From the NCBI RefSeq assembly GCF_004298145.1, contig NZ_SCRH01000030.1, forward strand, positions 1-64,000: a DNA stretch of 64,000 nt, written 5' to 3'. A model generated the notes under the pieces. The model was not told the origin of the DNA and did not search any database. It saw nothing but the letters and a program-made list of their open reading frames with translations. This document shows, piece after piece, positions 35,720 to 44,164 of this stretch. This DNA comes from Mycobacterium sp. (GTDB lineage Bacteria > Actinomycetota > Actinomycetes > Mycobacteriales > Mycobacteriaceae). The position numbers were made by a program, and so were the translations under genes. The first letter of the stretch is position 1; each line of letters starts with the position of its first letter.

Positions 35720-36355
35720 GTGAAGGTTCCTCGGACCGGCATCGCCGGCCGGGCCTTGCTGCGCTTGGCCGCGGTCATCGCGGTCGGCGCCGCGAGCGCC
35801 GGTTGCGGCAGCGCCGACAAGGCCTCGCCGCCGCCGGCGGCGACGGCGTCGAGTTCGGCCGCTCTCCCGGCCAGCTCGAGCGCGGTCACCGGGCCGCCGC
35901 CGCGGCAGCCTGCCGATTACGGCTATTTACTGATCAAGCCGAGCGACGTCGGCGGGGGTCTCACCGCGCCCCAGTCACCGATGCTCAACCCCAACAACGC
36001 GCCGGGGGTCGCGCAGCTTTTCGCCAATGCCGACAGCAGCCGCCGCCTGTGGGACACCATCGTGGTTGCCGCCGATCCGTCGGCGGCCGCAGCCGAACTG
36101 GTCGGCAGCAAACGCGATTACGCGGGCAAGGTGGTCGGTAACTGGCAACAGCTTGCCGTCGGCGCCAACGGGGCAATGGTGTCGGGCGCGTCGCCCGACA
36201 ACTCCCAGGCAATGACGGTCCTGCTGTTCACCGAGGGCAAGGCGTTCGTCACCCTGGAATTCGACAGCGCACCCAACGACCCGTTCGATCCGGCCGTGGC
36301 CCTCGATATCGGGCGTAAGCAAGATGCCGCGATCAAGCGCGGGCTGCCCGGCTAG
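35720..36355 (+). CDS. Putative lipoprotein
   Basis: A 211-residue exported protein. A basic start and hydrophobic stretch (ALLRLAAVIAVGAASAGC) end in the lipobox ASAGC, so the mature protein would be lipid-anchored at Cys. A low-complexity Ser/Pro/Ala linker follows, then a globular domain beginning YGYLLIKPSDVGGGL that recalls mycobacterial PknH-type sensor-domain lipoproteins. That resemblance is weak. GTG 35720 lies six bases after AAGGA; GTG 35705 is an alternative. The function is unknown. It is convergent with ldtA across 179 bases. Confidence 0.75.
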   Translation: MKVPRTGIAGRALLRLAAVIAVGAASAGCGSADKASPPPAATASSSAALPASSSAVTGPPPRQPADYGYLLIKPSDVGGGLTAPQSPMLNPNNAPGVAQLFANADSSRRLWDTIVVAADPSAAAAELVGSKRDYAGKVVGNWQQLAVGANGAMVSGASPDNSQAMTVLLFTEGKAFVTLEFDSAPNDPFDPAVALDIGRKQDAAIKRGLPG

Positions 36356-36534
36356 GGCAGCACGGGGCTACACCAGGCCCAGCAAGCGGAGGTCCGCGAC
36401 GTACTTGTCGACAGGGCCGACGTCAGATGCGGAATGTCCTGGTCCGCACCGATTTTCGCCGTCCGCACCGCGCGGCGGAAGACATCGGTGGGGGCCGGTG
36501 AGCCCGGGACGCGCCGGGGATCCGCGGGTGACGG

Positions 36535-37290
36535 TCAGGCCACGACCTGGATGGGATCGCCGACGTTGACCTGGTTGAAATACCACCCGGCGTTGTCGGG
36601 GCTGAGGTTGATGCACCCGTGGCTGACGTTGGAGTAGCCCTGGGAATCAACCGACCACGGAGCCGAGTGCACGTAGACGCCGCTCCAGGTGACGCGAACG
36701 GCGTACTGGGCGGTGATCTTGTACCCCTCGGGGGAGCTGAGCGGAATTCCGATGGTGCGCGAATCCATCACGACCGAGCGCTGCTTTTCCAGCGCGGTGA
36801 AGCTGCCCATCGGGGTGGGCCTGCTGGGCTTGCCCATCGACGCGGGCATGGTGCGCAGCACCTCCCCGTCCTTGCTGACGGTGAAGGTGTGTTTGGAGAT
36901 GCTGGCAACACCGAGGAGCGCATCGCCGGTGTCGAAGCCCGTCGTCAGGGCCTGCACGCCCACCGAGACGTGGGAGTGTGCGGGCCAATACTGGTTGGGG
37001 ACCCACTGCACGACAGTGTTCTGAACCCACTCGAAGTGGCCCGGCGTACCGCTCGGCGACGTCACGCGGATCGATCGCTCGGCGGCGGCGCGATCGGCCA
37101 CCGGTGCGGTGAAGGTCACCACGACGGGGTGGGCCACACCCACCACGGCGCCGTCAGCGGGCAAAATCGAGGCAACCCCGGGAGTGGATTGCGGTACCGG
37201 CACGGCCGCGATACCGGGGGCCGCCGTTCCCACCAGGCCCATGACCGTGATCGCGACCATAACAAATAGATAACGAACACCTCGACGCAT
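36535..37290 (-). CDS. ldtA: L,D-transpeptidase LdtA
   Basis: A 251-residue secreted enzyme, the length I recall for M. tuberculosis LdtA (Rv0116c). A signal peptide or membrane anchor (YLFVMVAITVMGLVGTAAPG) is followed by an immunoglobulin-like domain (residues 40-120) and a YkuD catalytic domain. The active-site motif is SHGCINL with Cys226, preceded by YVHSAP. It makes 3-3 cross-links in peptidoglycan outside the cell, the main cross-link type in mycobacteria. ATG 37290 begins MRRGVRYLF and has a GAAGGG site; the frame continues to 37323. Confidence 0.93.
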   Translation of the reverse strand: MRRGVRYLFVMVAITVMGLVGTAAPGIAAVPVPQSTPGVASILPADGAVVGVAHPVVVTFTAPVADRAAAERSIRVTSPSGTPGHFEWVQNTVVQWVPNQYWPAHSHVSVGVQALTTGFDTGDALLGVASISKHTFTVSKDGEVLRTMPASMGKPSRPTPMGSFTALEKQRSVVMDSRTIGIPLSSPEGYKITAQYAVRVTWSGVYVHSAPWSVDSQGYSNVSHGCINLSPDNAGWYFNQVNVGDPIQVVA

Positions 37291-37644
37291 AGCGTCCACC
37301 CTTCGAGATGGTGCGATCAACACACGGATATTCTACGGGTTACCCACGAATCGCCGTTTTCAGCAAACAATGACAGCTCGGTGCGCTCGCCACGGTCACG
37401 ATCCGAATACCGATTGAGCTCAATTGGGCCAGGGGCGGAAACGGGCGGCGAGTCGAGAAGCCCCCTAGGGCGCCACGCGTGAGCGGCACTCGCGTGAAAG
37501 CGGCACCGATACCGTGGGTTTCGCGGCCGAAACCCTCCGATTGGCCCTCGCGCGCCGGCGAATCCCCGGCCCCCGGAATGACGGTGCCCAACTTCGCGCG
37601 GGGACTGGCGCTGAACGAATTTTTCGACGCGCAACTCTTGGGCG
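37291..37644. other. Intergenic stretch between ldtA and oxcA
   Basis: A 354-base gap. Apart from the ldtA -10 candidate I see no gene, RNA or repeat. Open frames here on both strands have compositions unlike protein. In M. tuberculosis, as I recall, the LysR-type regulator oxyS lies between ldtA and oxcA; it is absent here. Confidence 0.5.
37330..37335 (-). promoter_or_regulatory. Candidate -10 box for ldtA
   Basis: On the minus strand TAGAAT, a 5-of-6 match to TATAAT, lies about 40 bases upstream of the ldtA start and predicts a short leader. No clear -35 hexamer is seen, which is common for mycobacterial promoters. A small GGGTAACCC hairpin arm pair sits just upstream. Confidence 0.4.
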
Positions 37645-39402
37645 TCACCCGCCGCCGCTGACTGTGGCTCCAGTGGCCGCGCTCGCCGGGTTCAGGTTGG
37701 CCAGGTGTCCGCTTTCCACCCCGGCGGCCGGATCGAGCTCGCAGTCGATGATCGACGGCACCCCCGAGTCGATCGCCTCGGCCAGGGCCGCGCGTAACTC
37801 GCCGGGTGTGGCGACGTGATATCCCTTGCCGCCGAACGCCGCCGCGATCAGCTCGTGGCGGGCCCGGGCGTTCAGCACGGTGGGGGCGGGATCTGACGGG
37901 TTTGCGGCCGTGCCGCCCGATGTCTCGTCACCGCGGTAGACGCCGCCGTTGTTGAGAACGACGACGGTCACCGGCAACCGGTAGCGGCAGATGGTCTCGA
38001 TCTCCATTCCGCTGAAGCCGAATGCGCTGTCACCCTCGATCGCGACGACCGGTCTGCCGGTCTCGACCGCCGCCGCGATGGCATAGCCCATGCCGATCCC
38101 CATGACGCCCCAGGTTCCGGCGTCGAGCCGGTGCCGCGGCACCTCCATGTCGATGACGTTGCGGGCCAGGTCGAGCGCATTGGCGCCCTCGTTGACGACA
38201 TAGACGTCGCGATTGTCCTGCAGCACAGCGTGAATCGCGCCGAGGGCGTTGTAAAACCGCATCGGGTGCGGATCTTCGGCCAGGCGCTCGCGCATCTTGG
38301 CGTCGTTGCGTGCTTTGCGGTCGGCCAGTTCACCGGTCCATTCAGTTCGCGCGGCGATCGGATGGGCGCTCACGGCGTCACACAGCGCGGACATCACCGA
38401 GCCGATGTCGCCGACCAGCGGCGCGGCGGTCCGCTGGTTGCTGTCGAACTCGGACGGCGCGATATCAACCTGCACGAACTTCGTGTCGCCGGACCATTGC
38501 GGTGACTCCCCATGACCCAGAAGCCAATTCAGCCGGGCGCCGACCAGCAGGACGGCGTCCGCGCGCGCGATCGCCAGCGAGCGTGCGGTCGCGGCGGACT
38601 GCGGGTGGGAATCCGGCAGCAACCCCTTGGCCATGGACATCGGCAGGAACGGAATTCCGGTGGTCTCGACGAATTGCCGAATCACGTTGTCCGCCTGGGC
38701 ATACGCCGCGCCCTTACCGAGCACGATCAACGGTCGCCGGGCCTGGGCCAGCACGCCCAGCGCACGATCGACGGCGTCCGGTGCCGGCAGCTGGCGGGGC
38801 GCGGGGTCGACGACCCGCCAAACGGTGCCGGCAGCGGCCGAGGCCTCCATGACCTGGCCCAAGACTTCGCCGGGGATGTCCAGGTAGACACCACCGGGGC
38901 GCCCGGAGACCGCGGTGCGAATCGCGCGCGCGACGCCGCGCCCGATGTCCTCGATCCGGTTGATCCGGTAGGCCGCCTTCGCGAACGGCCTTGCGGCGTT
39001 GAGCTGGTCGAGGTCCTGGTAATCGCCGCGCTGCAGATCCACCAGCGCCCGATTGCTCGAGCCCGAGATCTGGAGCATCGGGAAGCAGTTCGTCGTGGCG
39101 TTCGCCAGCGCGGGCAGAGCATTGAGGAAGCCCGGCCCGGACGTCGTGAGGCAGATGCCGGGGCGGCGGGTGAGGAATCCGGCGGCGCCCGCCGCATTGC
39201 CGGCCGAGGCCTCCTGCCGAAAGCCGATGTAGCGGATGCCCGACGCCTGAGCCGCCCGGGCGAGGTCGGTGATCGGGATGCCGACGATGCCGTAGATGGT
39301 CTCGACGTCATTGGCCTTGAGCGCCTCCACCACGAGGTGGCAGCCGTCGATCAGGCGGGCCGATTCCTGCGCCGCGCTTCCCGATGCCGGAACTGTGGAC
39401 AT
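37645..39402 (-). CDS. oxcA: Oxalyl-CoA decarboxylase OxcA
   Basis: A 585-residue ThDP enzyme; as I recall, M. tuberculosis OxcA (Rv0118c) is 582. The cofactor-activating Glu is in GFRQEASAGNAAG, and GPGFLNALPALANATTNC follows. The metal site is canonical: EGDSAFGFSGMEIETICRY ending in NNGG, a stretch nearly the same in characterised oxalyl-CoA decarboxylases. It converts oxalyl-CoA to formyl-CoA and CO2. ATG 39402 has GAGGAG six bases upstream. It is divergent from fadD7, whose product is the likely source of oxalyl-CoA, so the pair forms an oxalate-degrading module. Confidence 0.93.
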   Translation of the reverse strand: MSTVPASGSAAQESARLIDGCHLVVEALKANDVETIYGIVGIPITDLARAAQASGIRYIGFRQEASAGNAAGAAGFLTRRPGICLTTSGPGFLNALPALANATTNCFPMLQISGSSNRALVDLQRGDYQDLDQLNAARPFAKAAYRINRIEDIGRGVARAIRTAVSGRPGGVYLDIPGEVLGQVMEASAAAGTVWRVVDPAPRQLPAPDAVDRALGVLAQARRPLIVLGKGAAYAQADNVIRQFVETTGIPFLPMSMAKGLLPDSHPQSAATARSLAIARADAVLLVGARLNWLLGHGESPQWSGDTKFVQVDIAPSEFDSNQRTAAPLVGDIGSVMSALCDAVSAHPIAARTEWTGELADRKARNDAKMRERLAEDPHPMRFYNALGAIHAVLQDNRDVYVVNEGANALDLARNVIDMEVPRHRLDAGTWGVMGIGMGYAIAAAVETGRPVVAIEGDSAFGFSGMEIETICRYRLPVTVVVLNNGGVYRGDETSGGTAANPSDPAPTVLNARARHELIAAAFGGKGYHVATPGELRAALAEAIDSGVPSIIDCELDPAAGVESGHLANLNPASAATGATVSGGG

Positions 39403-39509
39403 GTGCGACTCCTCGGATGCATGCGGGCGGTACTGCCTTAGCCATCACTGTGACCCCGGCGCCCGCCGCGTGTCCAAGCCGAAGCCGCTATCCGACGATT
39501 GATGTGGTC

Positions 39510-39562
39510 TATCGTCGCAGGTCAGCACGATACCACTAGCTTTCGATAGCTCACGGTTATCG
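39510..39562. promoter_or_regulatory. Cluster of inverted TATCG half-sites between oxcA and fadD7
   Basis: TATCGT (39510-39515) and ACGATA (39527-39532) form a perfect inverted repeat with 11-base spacing. CGATA (39544-39548) and TATCG (39558-39562) form a second with 9-base spacing. Four related half-sites in 53 bases of the divergent promoter region suggest a regulator that controls both genes. The regulator is unknown; no regulatory gene lies next to this pair. Confidence 0.4.
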
Positions 39563-39643
39563 GTCGTGAATGGATCGGTATTGGACGGCGGGCATGCCGC
39601 CCGGCAGGGTGGCAGTGACGGGAAAACGGAAAGGAGCGCGGCG

Positions 39644-41239
39644 ATGAGGTCCGATTCGAGAGCCGGCGGTGAGGGCACCGAAGCTGCGAGCCCGCGCATC
39701 GCCGACCTGGTCGCGGCGGCGGCCCGCCGGTCGCCGCACGCCTCGGCGCTGGTCCTCACCGCCGAGCGCATACCGGTCAGCTACCGCGACTTGACCCGGC
39801 TGGTCGACGACCTGGCCGCACAGCTGACGGCCGGTGGCCTGCGGGCGGGCGATCGGGTCGCGCTGCGGGCCGGCAGCAATGCCGAATTCGTCGTCGGTCT
39901 GTTGGCGGCGTCGCGAGCGGATTTGGTTGTGGTTCCACTGGATCCGGCCCTGCCGGTGACCGAGCAGCGCGCCCGCTGCGAGGCGGTGGGTGCCCGGGCG
40001 GTGCTCGTCGATCGCCTCGACGATGCCGGCACGGCAGCATCGCAGGGCGTGCCGTGGTGGGAGATCGCGGTGAGCGTCGGACCCGGCGACGCCGCCCCGG
40101 CGGTCGGCCTGAACGTCACCGCCGCACCCGAGCGCAACGTCTCGACGCCGCAGGGCCTGCGCGACGACGACGCGATGATCATGTTCACCGGCGGTACCAC
40201 CGGTGTGCCCAAGATGGTGCCCTGGACCCGCGCCAACATCGCCGGCTCGGTCGCGGCCATTATCGCCGGATACGGTTTGGGAGAGCGGGATTCGACGGTC
40301 GCGGTGATGCCGCTCTACCACGGGCACGGTCTGCTCGCCGCGCTGCTGGCCACCCTGGTGTCCGGGGGTTCGGTGTTGCTGCCGGCGCGAGGCCGATTCT
40401 CGGCGCACACGTTCTGGGACGACATCGAGGCCGTCCGGGCCACCTGGTACACGGCCGTCCCGACGATCCATCAGATCCTGTTGGAACGCGCCAGAACCGA
40501 GCAGCCGGCCGGCACCCACGCCCTGCGTTTCATCCGCAGCTGCAGCGCCCCACTCACCGCGGAGACGGCGCAGGCCCTGCAGGACACGTTCTCGGCCCCG
40601 GTAGCCTGCGCGTTCGGCATGACCGAGGCGACCCACCAGGTGGCCACCACGGCTGTCGACGGCACCGGACACCGCGAAAACACCGATGCCACACCGGGTC
40701 TCGTCGGTCGGTCAACCGGACCGGAAATCCGGATCGTCGGGCCCGACGGTCAAGCGCTGCCCGCCGAGACCGTCGGCGAGGTGTGGCTGCACGGCCCCAC
40801 CGTGGTGCGGGGCTACCTCGGCGACCCGTCGATCACCGCCGCCAATTTCACGCAGGGGTGGTTGCACACCGGCGATTTGGGCACCTTGTCGGCGGCCGGC
40901 GACCTGGTCATCCGCGGCCGGATCAAGGAACTCATCAACCGGGGCGGGGAGAAGATCTCGCCGGAGCGCGTCGAGGCGGTGCTGGCCAGCCACCCCGATG
41001 TCCTGGAGGTGGCCGTGTTCGGGAGGCCGGACCAGCTGTACGGCGAGACGGTGGCCGCGGTGGTCGTCCCCCGCGGATCCACCGCGCCGACGGCCGACGA
41101 GTTGGCTTCGTTCTGCCGTGACCGGCTGGCCCCCTTCGAGGTGCCGACCGGCTTTCAGCAGGCGGCGGAGCTGCCGCACACCGCCAAAGGCTCGCTGGAC
41201 CGTCGTGCCGTCGCCGAACGGTTCGGTCGCGGGACCTAG
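39644..41239 (+). CDS. fadD7: Acyl-CoA synthetase FadD7, probable oxalate-CoA ligase
   Basis: A 531-residue ANL ligase; as I recall, M. tuberculosis FadD7 (Rv0119) is 525. The ATP loop is MFTGGTTGVPKMV (180-192), followed by FGMTEATHQV, LHTGDLGTL, GRIKELINRGGEKISPE and TAKGSLDRRAV at the catalytic lysine. The GEKISP hinge and overall pattern match plant AAE3 and yeast Pcs60, which are oxalyl-CoA synthetases. Divergent pairing with oxcA makes the oxalate reaction likely: oxalate + ATP + CoA to oxalyl-CoA. ATG 39644 has AAGGAG seven bases upstream; the frame continues to 39566. Confidence 0.9.
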   Translation: MRSDSRAGGEGTEAASPRIADLVAAAARRSPHASALVLTAERIPVSYRDLTRLVDDLAAQLTAGGLRAGDRVALRAGSNAEFVVGLLAASRADLVVVPLDPALPVTEQRARCEAVGARAVLVDRLDDAGTAASQGVPWWEIAVSVGPGDAAPAVGLNVTAAPERNVSTPQGLRDDDAMIMFTGGTTGVPKMVPWTRANIAGSVAAIIAGYGLGERDSTVAVMPLYHGHGLLAALLATLVSGGSVLLPARGRFSAHTFWDDIEAVRATWYTAVPTIHQILLERARTEQPAGTHALRFIRSCSAPLTAETAQALQDTFSAPVACAFGMTEATHQVATTAVDGTGHRENTDATPGLVGRSTGPEIRIVGPDGQALPAETVGEVWLHGPTVVRGYLGDPSITAANFTQGWLHTGDLGTLSAAGDLVIRGRIKELINRGGEKISPERVEAVLASHPDVLEVAVFGRPDQLYGETVAAVVVPRGSTAPTADELASFCRDRLAPFEVPTGFQQAAELPHTAKGSLDRRAVAERFGRGT

Positions 41240-41252
41240 GAACCGGGGCCGC

Positions 41253-43412
41253 TCACACGCCGGCGTTCACCCGGGCGGCGGCGGATTCCGGCATGGGCTC
41301 GTAGCGGGCGAACGACCGGGTGAACGAGGCGGCGCCGTGCGCCAGCGAGCGCAAGTCGATGGCGTAGCGCGTCAACTCCACCTGAGGCACCTCGGCCTTG
41401 ACCACCGTGCGTACGTTGCCCGCGGTGTCGGACCCGAGGACTCGGCCGCGCCGGCTGGACAGATCGCCCATCACCGCACCGACGAAATCGTCGGGCACCA
41501 GCACCGAGATCTCGTCGATGGGCTCGAGCAGCGCCACCTTCGTCGCGGCGGCGGCCTCCCGTAGCGCCAACGAGCCGGCCATCTGGAACGCGAAGTCCGA
41601 CGAGTCCACGCTGTGTGCTTTGCCGTCGAGCAGGGTGACGCGGATGTCGACCACCGGGTAGCCCGCATGCACTCCCTTCTCCATCTGGGCGCGCACACCT
41701 TTCTCCACGCTGGGAATGAATTGCCGCGGCACCGCGCCGCCGACCACCTTGTCGACGAACTCGAATCCGGAGCCTTCCGGCAGCGGCTCCACCTCGATGT
41801 CGCACACCGCGTACTGGCCGTGCCCGCCGGATTGCTTGACGTGACGGCCATGACCTTTTGCCTTGCCGCCGAAGGTTTCTCGCAGCGGGACGCGCAACTC
41901 AACGGTGTCCACGGTGACGCCGTACCGATTGGCCAGCGCGTCGAGGACCACACCGGCGTGGGACTCGCCCATGCACCACAGCACGATCTGGTGGGTTTCG
42001 GAGTTCTGTTCGATCCGCAGTGTCGGGTCCTCGGCGGCCAACCGGCCCAGTCCCAACGACAGCTTGTCCTCGTCGGTCTTGGCGTGGGCCGCAATCGCCA
42101 CCGGCAGCAGGGGCTCGGGCATGGTCCAGGGCTTGAGGACCAGCGGTTCGGACTTGTCCGAGAGGGTGTCGCCCGTCTCGGCGCGGCTCAGCTTGCCGAT
42201 CGCGCAGATGTCACCGGCCACCACGGCCGTGGCCGGCCGCTGCTGCTTGCCCAGCGGGAAGGACAGGACCCCGACGCGTTCGTCCTCGTCGTGATCGGGA
42301 TGCGCATGGCCATTGCCGTTGGCGGTGCCGAAGAACGACGCAAAATGGCCCGACACATGAATCGTCGTGTCGGGCCTGATGGTCCCGGAGAACACCCGGA
42401 CCAGGCTGACCCTTCCCACGTAGGGGTCCGACGTCGTCTTCACCACCTCGGCGAGCAACGGCGCGTCGGTGTCAACCGTCAGGCTGGCGTGCGGAGCGCC
42501 GAGTTGCGTAAAGACTTCCGGCAGTGGGTGTTCCATCGGCGACGGGAACCCCCGCGTGGCGACCTCCAGCAATTCCAGGGTGCCCACGCCGGTGGTGCTG
42601 CAGACCGGGATCACCGGGAAGAACGACCCACGGGCGACGGCCCGCTCCAGGTCGGCGATGAGGACGGATTCGTCGATGGACTCACCGCCCAGATAACGCT
42701 CCATCAGCGACTCGTCCTCGGACTCCTCGATGATCCCTTCGATCAGCGCGCCGCGCGCTTCCTCGATCTGTTCGGCGTCGGACGGGTCCGGTGCCTGCGC
42801 GGTTCGCTGGCCGTCGGCGTATTCGTAGCGCGCCTGCGACAACAAACCGATCAAGCCGTGGCAGGAGGGCAGGCCGTTCGGCAGGTAAAGCGGTAAGACC
42901 TTGTCGCCGAAGGCATTCTGCGCGGCGGCCAGCGCCTCCTGATAGTTCGCGCGGGTGTGGTCGAGCTTGGTGATCACCACCGCGCGGGGCATGCCTACCT
43001 GGTTGCACTCCTGCCACAGCGATTTGGTGGGCTCGTCGACACCTTCGTTGGCCGCGATCACGAACAGCGCGCAATCGGCGGCCCGCAACCCGGCCCGCAG
43101 CTCCCCCACGAAGTCGGCGTAGCCGGGCGTGTCGACCAGGTTGACCTTGACGCCGTCGTGCCACAGGGACGCCACGGCGACGCCCACCGACCGTTGCTGC
43201 CGAATTTCGGCCTCGTCGTAGTCGCAGACCGTGCTGCCGTCCGCCACCGAGCCGCTCCGGGACAACACGCCGGCGGCGACCAACAGGGCTTCCACGAGAG
43301 TGGTTTTGCCGCCCCCCGACGGACCCACCAGAACCACGTTGCGAATCTCGCCCGGACCGTTGGCGGTCGGAGCGTTTCCCGCGCCTTGGGAAGTAGTTGT
43401 CCTGTCCGCCAT
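41253..43412 (-). CDS. fusA2: Elongation factor G-like GTPase FusA2
   Basis: A 719-residue translational GTPase paralogue of EF-G. The P-loop is GPSGGGKTT (30-38), switch I reads RQQRSVGVAVASL instead of the usual RGITI, then DTPGYADF (G3) and TKLD (G4, Thr in place of Asn). Domains II to V follow with EF-G-like sequence (GHGQYAVCDIEVEPL, MEKGVHAGYPVVDI). The divergent switch I implies altered GTPase or ribosome use; the role is not established. A GGAGG site lies six bases before ATG 43412. M. tuberculosis FusA2 (Rv0120c) has similar length and position. Confidence 0.93.
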   Translation of the reverse strand: MADRTTTSQGAGNAPTANGPGEIRNVVLVGPSGGGKTTLVEALLVAAGVLSRSGSVADGSTVCDYDEAEIRQQRSVGVAVASLWHDGVKVNLVDTPGYADFVGELRAGLRAADCALFVIAANEGVDEPTKSLWQECNQVGMPRAVVITKLDHTRANYQEALAAAQNAFGDKVLPLYLPNGLPSCHGLIGLLSQARYEYADGQRTAQAPDPSDAEQIEEARGALIEGIIEESEDESLMERYLGGESIDESVLIADLERAVARGSFFPVIPVCSTTGVGTLELLEVATRGFPSPMEHPLPEVFTQLGAPHASLTVDTDAPLLAEVVKTTSDPYVGRVSLVRVFSGTIRPDTTIHVSGHFASFFGTANGNGHAHPDHDEDERVGVLSFPLGKQQRPATAVVAGDICAIGKLSRAETGDTLSDKSEPLVLKPWTMPEPLLPVAIAAHAKTDEDKLSLGLGRLAAEDPTLRIEQNSETHQIVLWCMGESHAGVVLDALANRYGVTVDTVELRVPLRETFGGKAKGHGRHVKQSGGHGQYAVCDIEVEPLPEGSGFEFVDKVVGGAVPRQFIPSVEKGVRAQMEKGVHAGYPVVDIRVTLLDGKAHSVDSSDFAFQMAGSLALREAAAATKVALLEPIDEISVLVPDDFVGAVMGDLSSRRGRVLGSDTAGNVRTVVKAEVPQVELTRYAIDLRSLAHGAASFTRSFARYEPMPESAAARVNAGV

Positions 43413-43565
43413 GACTTTCCTCCAGGTTGCCCGGGGGGCGCCGCCGCTGACCTAGCCAGCACCTATCTAGCTACCATTCACCCAACTTCCGTCGACCACA
43501 AGACCGTCGGGCCAGATCGAATGCCCGGGTCATCCGCGTGCGCACGGACCGCGCTGCGCCGCGCA

Positions 43566-43991
43566 TCAGTGATGCCAGCTGGACCAATGGTGCACGGCGA
43601 CGGCGATGACCGGGCCGTCCAACGAAACCGATTGATACTGAGGGTATTTCGCGCGCAGCAGCAGCCGCCCGGATTCCATGGCCCGGCCGTCGGCATGGAT
43701 GGTGGCGACCCCGTCGACCCGCACCCACCACAACCGGGTCCAATCGTCAGCGTAGTGGTCCACCAGCAGGCTCACCTGGGGGTTGCCGTCGATGTTGGCC
43801 AGCCGGCGCAGCCGCCGCGTCGTTTTCGGTTTCGCGTCGACGGCCGTGTACACGACGTCCTGGCCGCCCCCCGGGTCGGTGGCGAGCGCGAAAACCACCG
43901 GCACCAGGTGCGGTCGTCCGCCCGGCGTGACGGTGCCCAGCCGGGCCACCGGGGACTCGGTGAACCTGCCCCTGGGGTCGAATTCGCCCAC
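43566..43991 (-). CDS. PPOX-class F420-dependent protein (Rv0121c-like)
   Basis: A 141-residue split-barrel protein of the pyridoxamine-5'-phosphate oxidase-like family. Visible are [18 protein letters not shown] at the start of the barrel, [27 protein letters not shown] and [11 protein letters not shown]. In mycobacteria this subgroup (TIGR03668-type) binds F420 and reduces small substrates. The ATG at 43991 begins [10 protein letters not shown]. It is the counterpart by position of Rv0121c. It lies 153 bases downstream of fusA2 on the same strand, and the physiological substrate is unknown. Confidence 0.85.
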   Translation of the reverse strand: MGEFDPRGRFTESPVARLGTVTPGGRPHLVPVVFALATDPGGGQDVVYTAVDAKPKTTRRLRRLANIDGNPQVSLLVDHYADDWTRLWWVRVDGVATIHADGRAMESGRLLLRAKYPQYQSVSLDGPVIAVAVHHWSSWHH

Positions 43992-44086
43992 GGCGCCAGC
44001 TTAGGGCGCCCGGTGGATACGGGCAGTGCGCGTGGCGGACTCGCGAGAACCTGGGACGTGCCGCACATAGCTACCTGCACTACGGT

Positions 44087-44104
44087 TATAGACACAAAAT
44101 TGTG
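44087..44104 (+). promoter_or_regulatory. Candidate pepA promoter -10 with overlapping palindrome
   Basis: TATAGA at 44087-44092 is a plausible -10 element 73 bases upstream of pepA. It is directly followed by CACAAAATTGTG (44093-44104), arms CACAA/TTGTG around AA. The palindrome would cover the transcription start, a usual operator position. The -35 region is weak. This is inference from sequence pattern. Confidence 0.35.
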
Positions 44105-44164
44105 CCGCCCAGAGCCGGAGGCCGGGACAGTTTGTTGGTGACGGCGAAGCAGAAGGGTGTCGGG

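Noticed and set aside
37340..37648. A 102-codon minus-strand frame between ldtA and oxcA
   Set aside because: Its composition is unlike protein, it has no start context, and another frame covers the same bases equally well.
41613..42896. A 427-codon plus-strand frame
   Set aside because: It is antisense to fusA2, whose GTPase motifs are intact.
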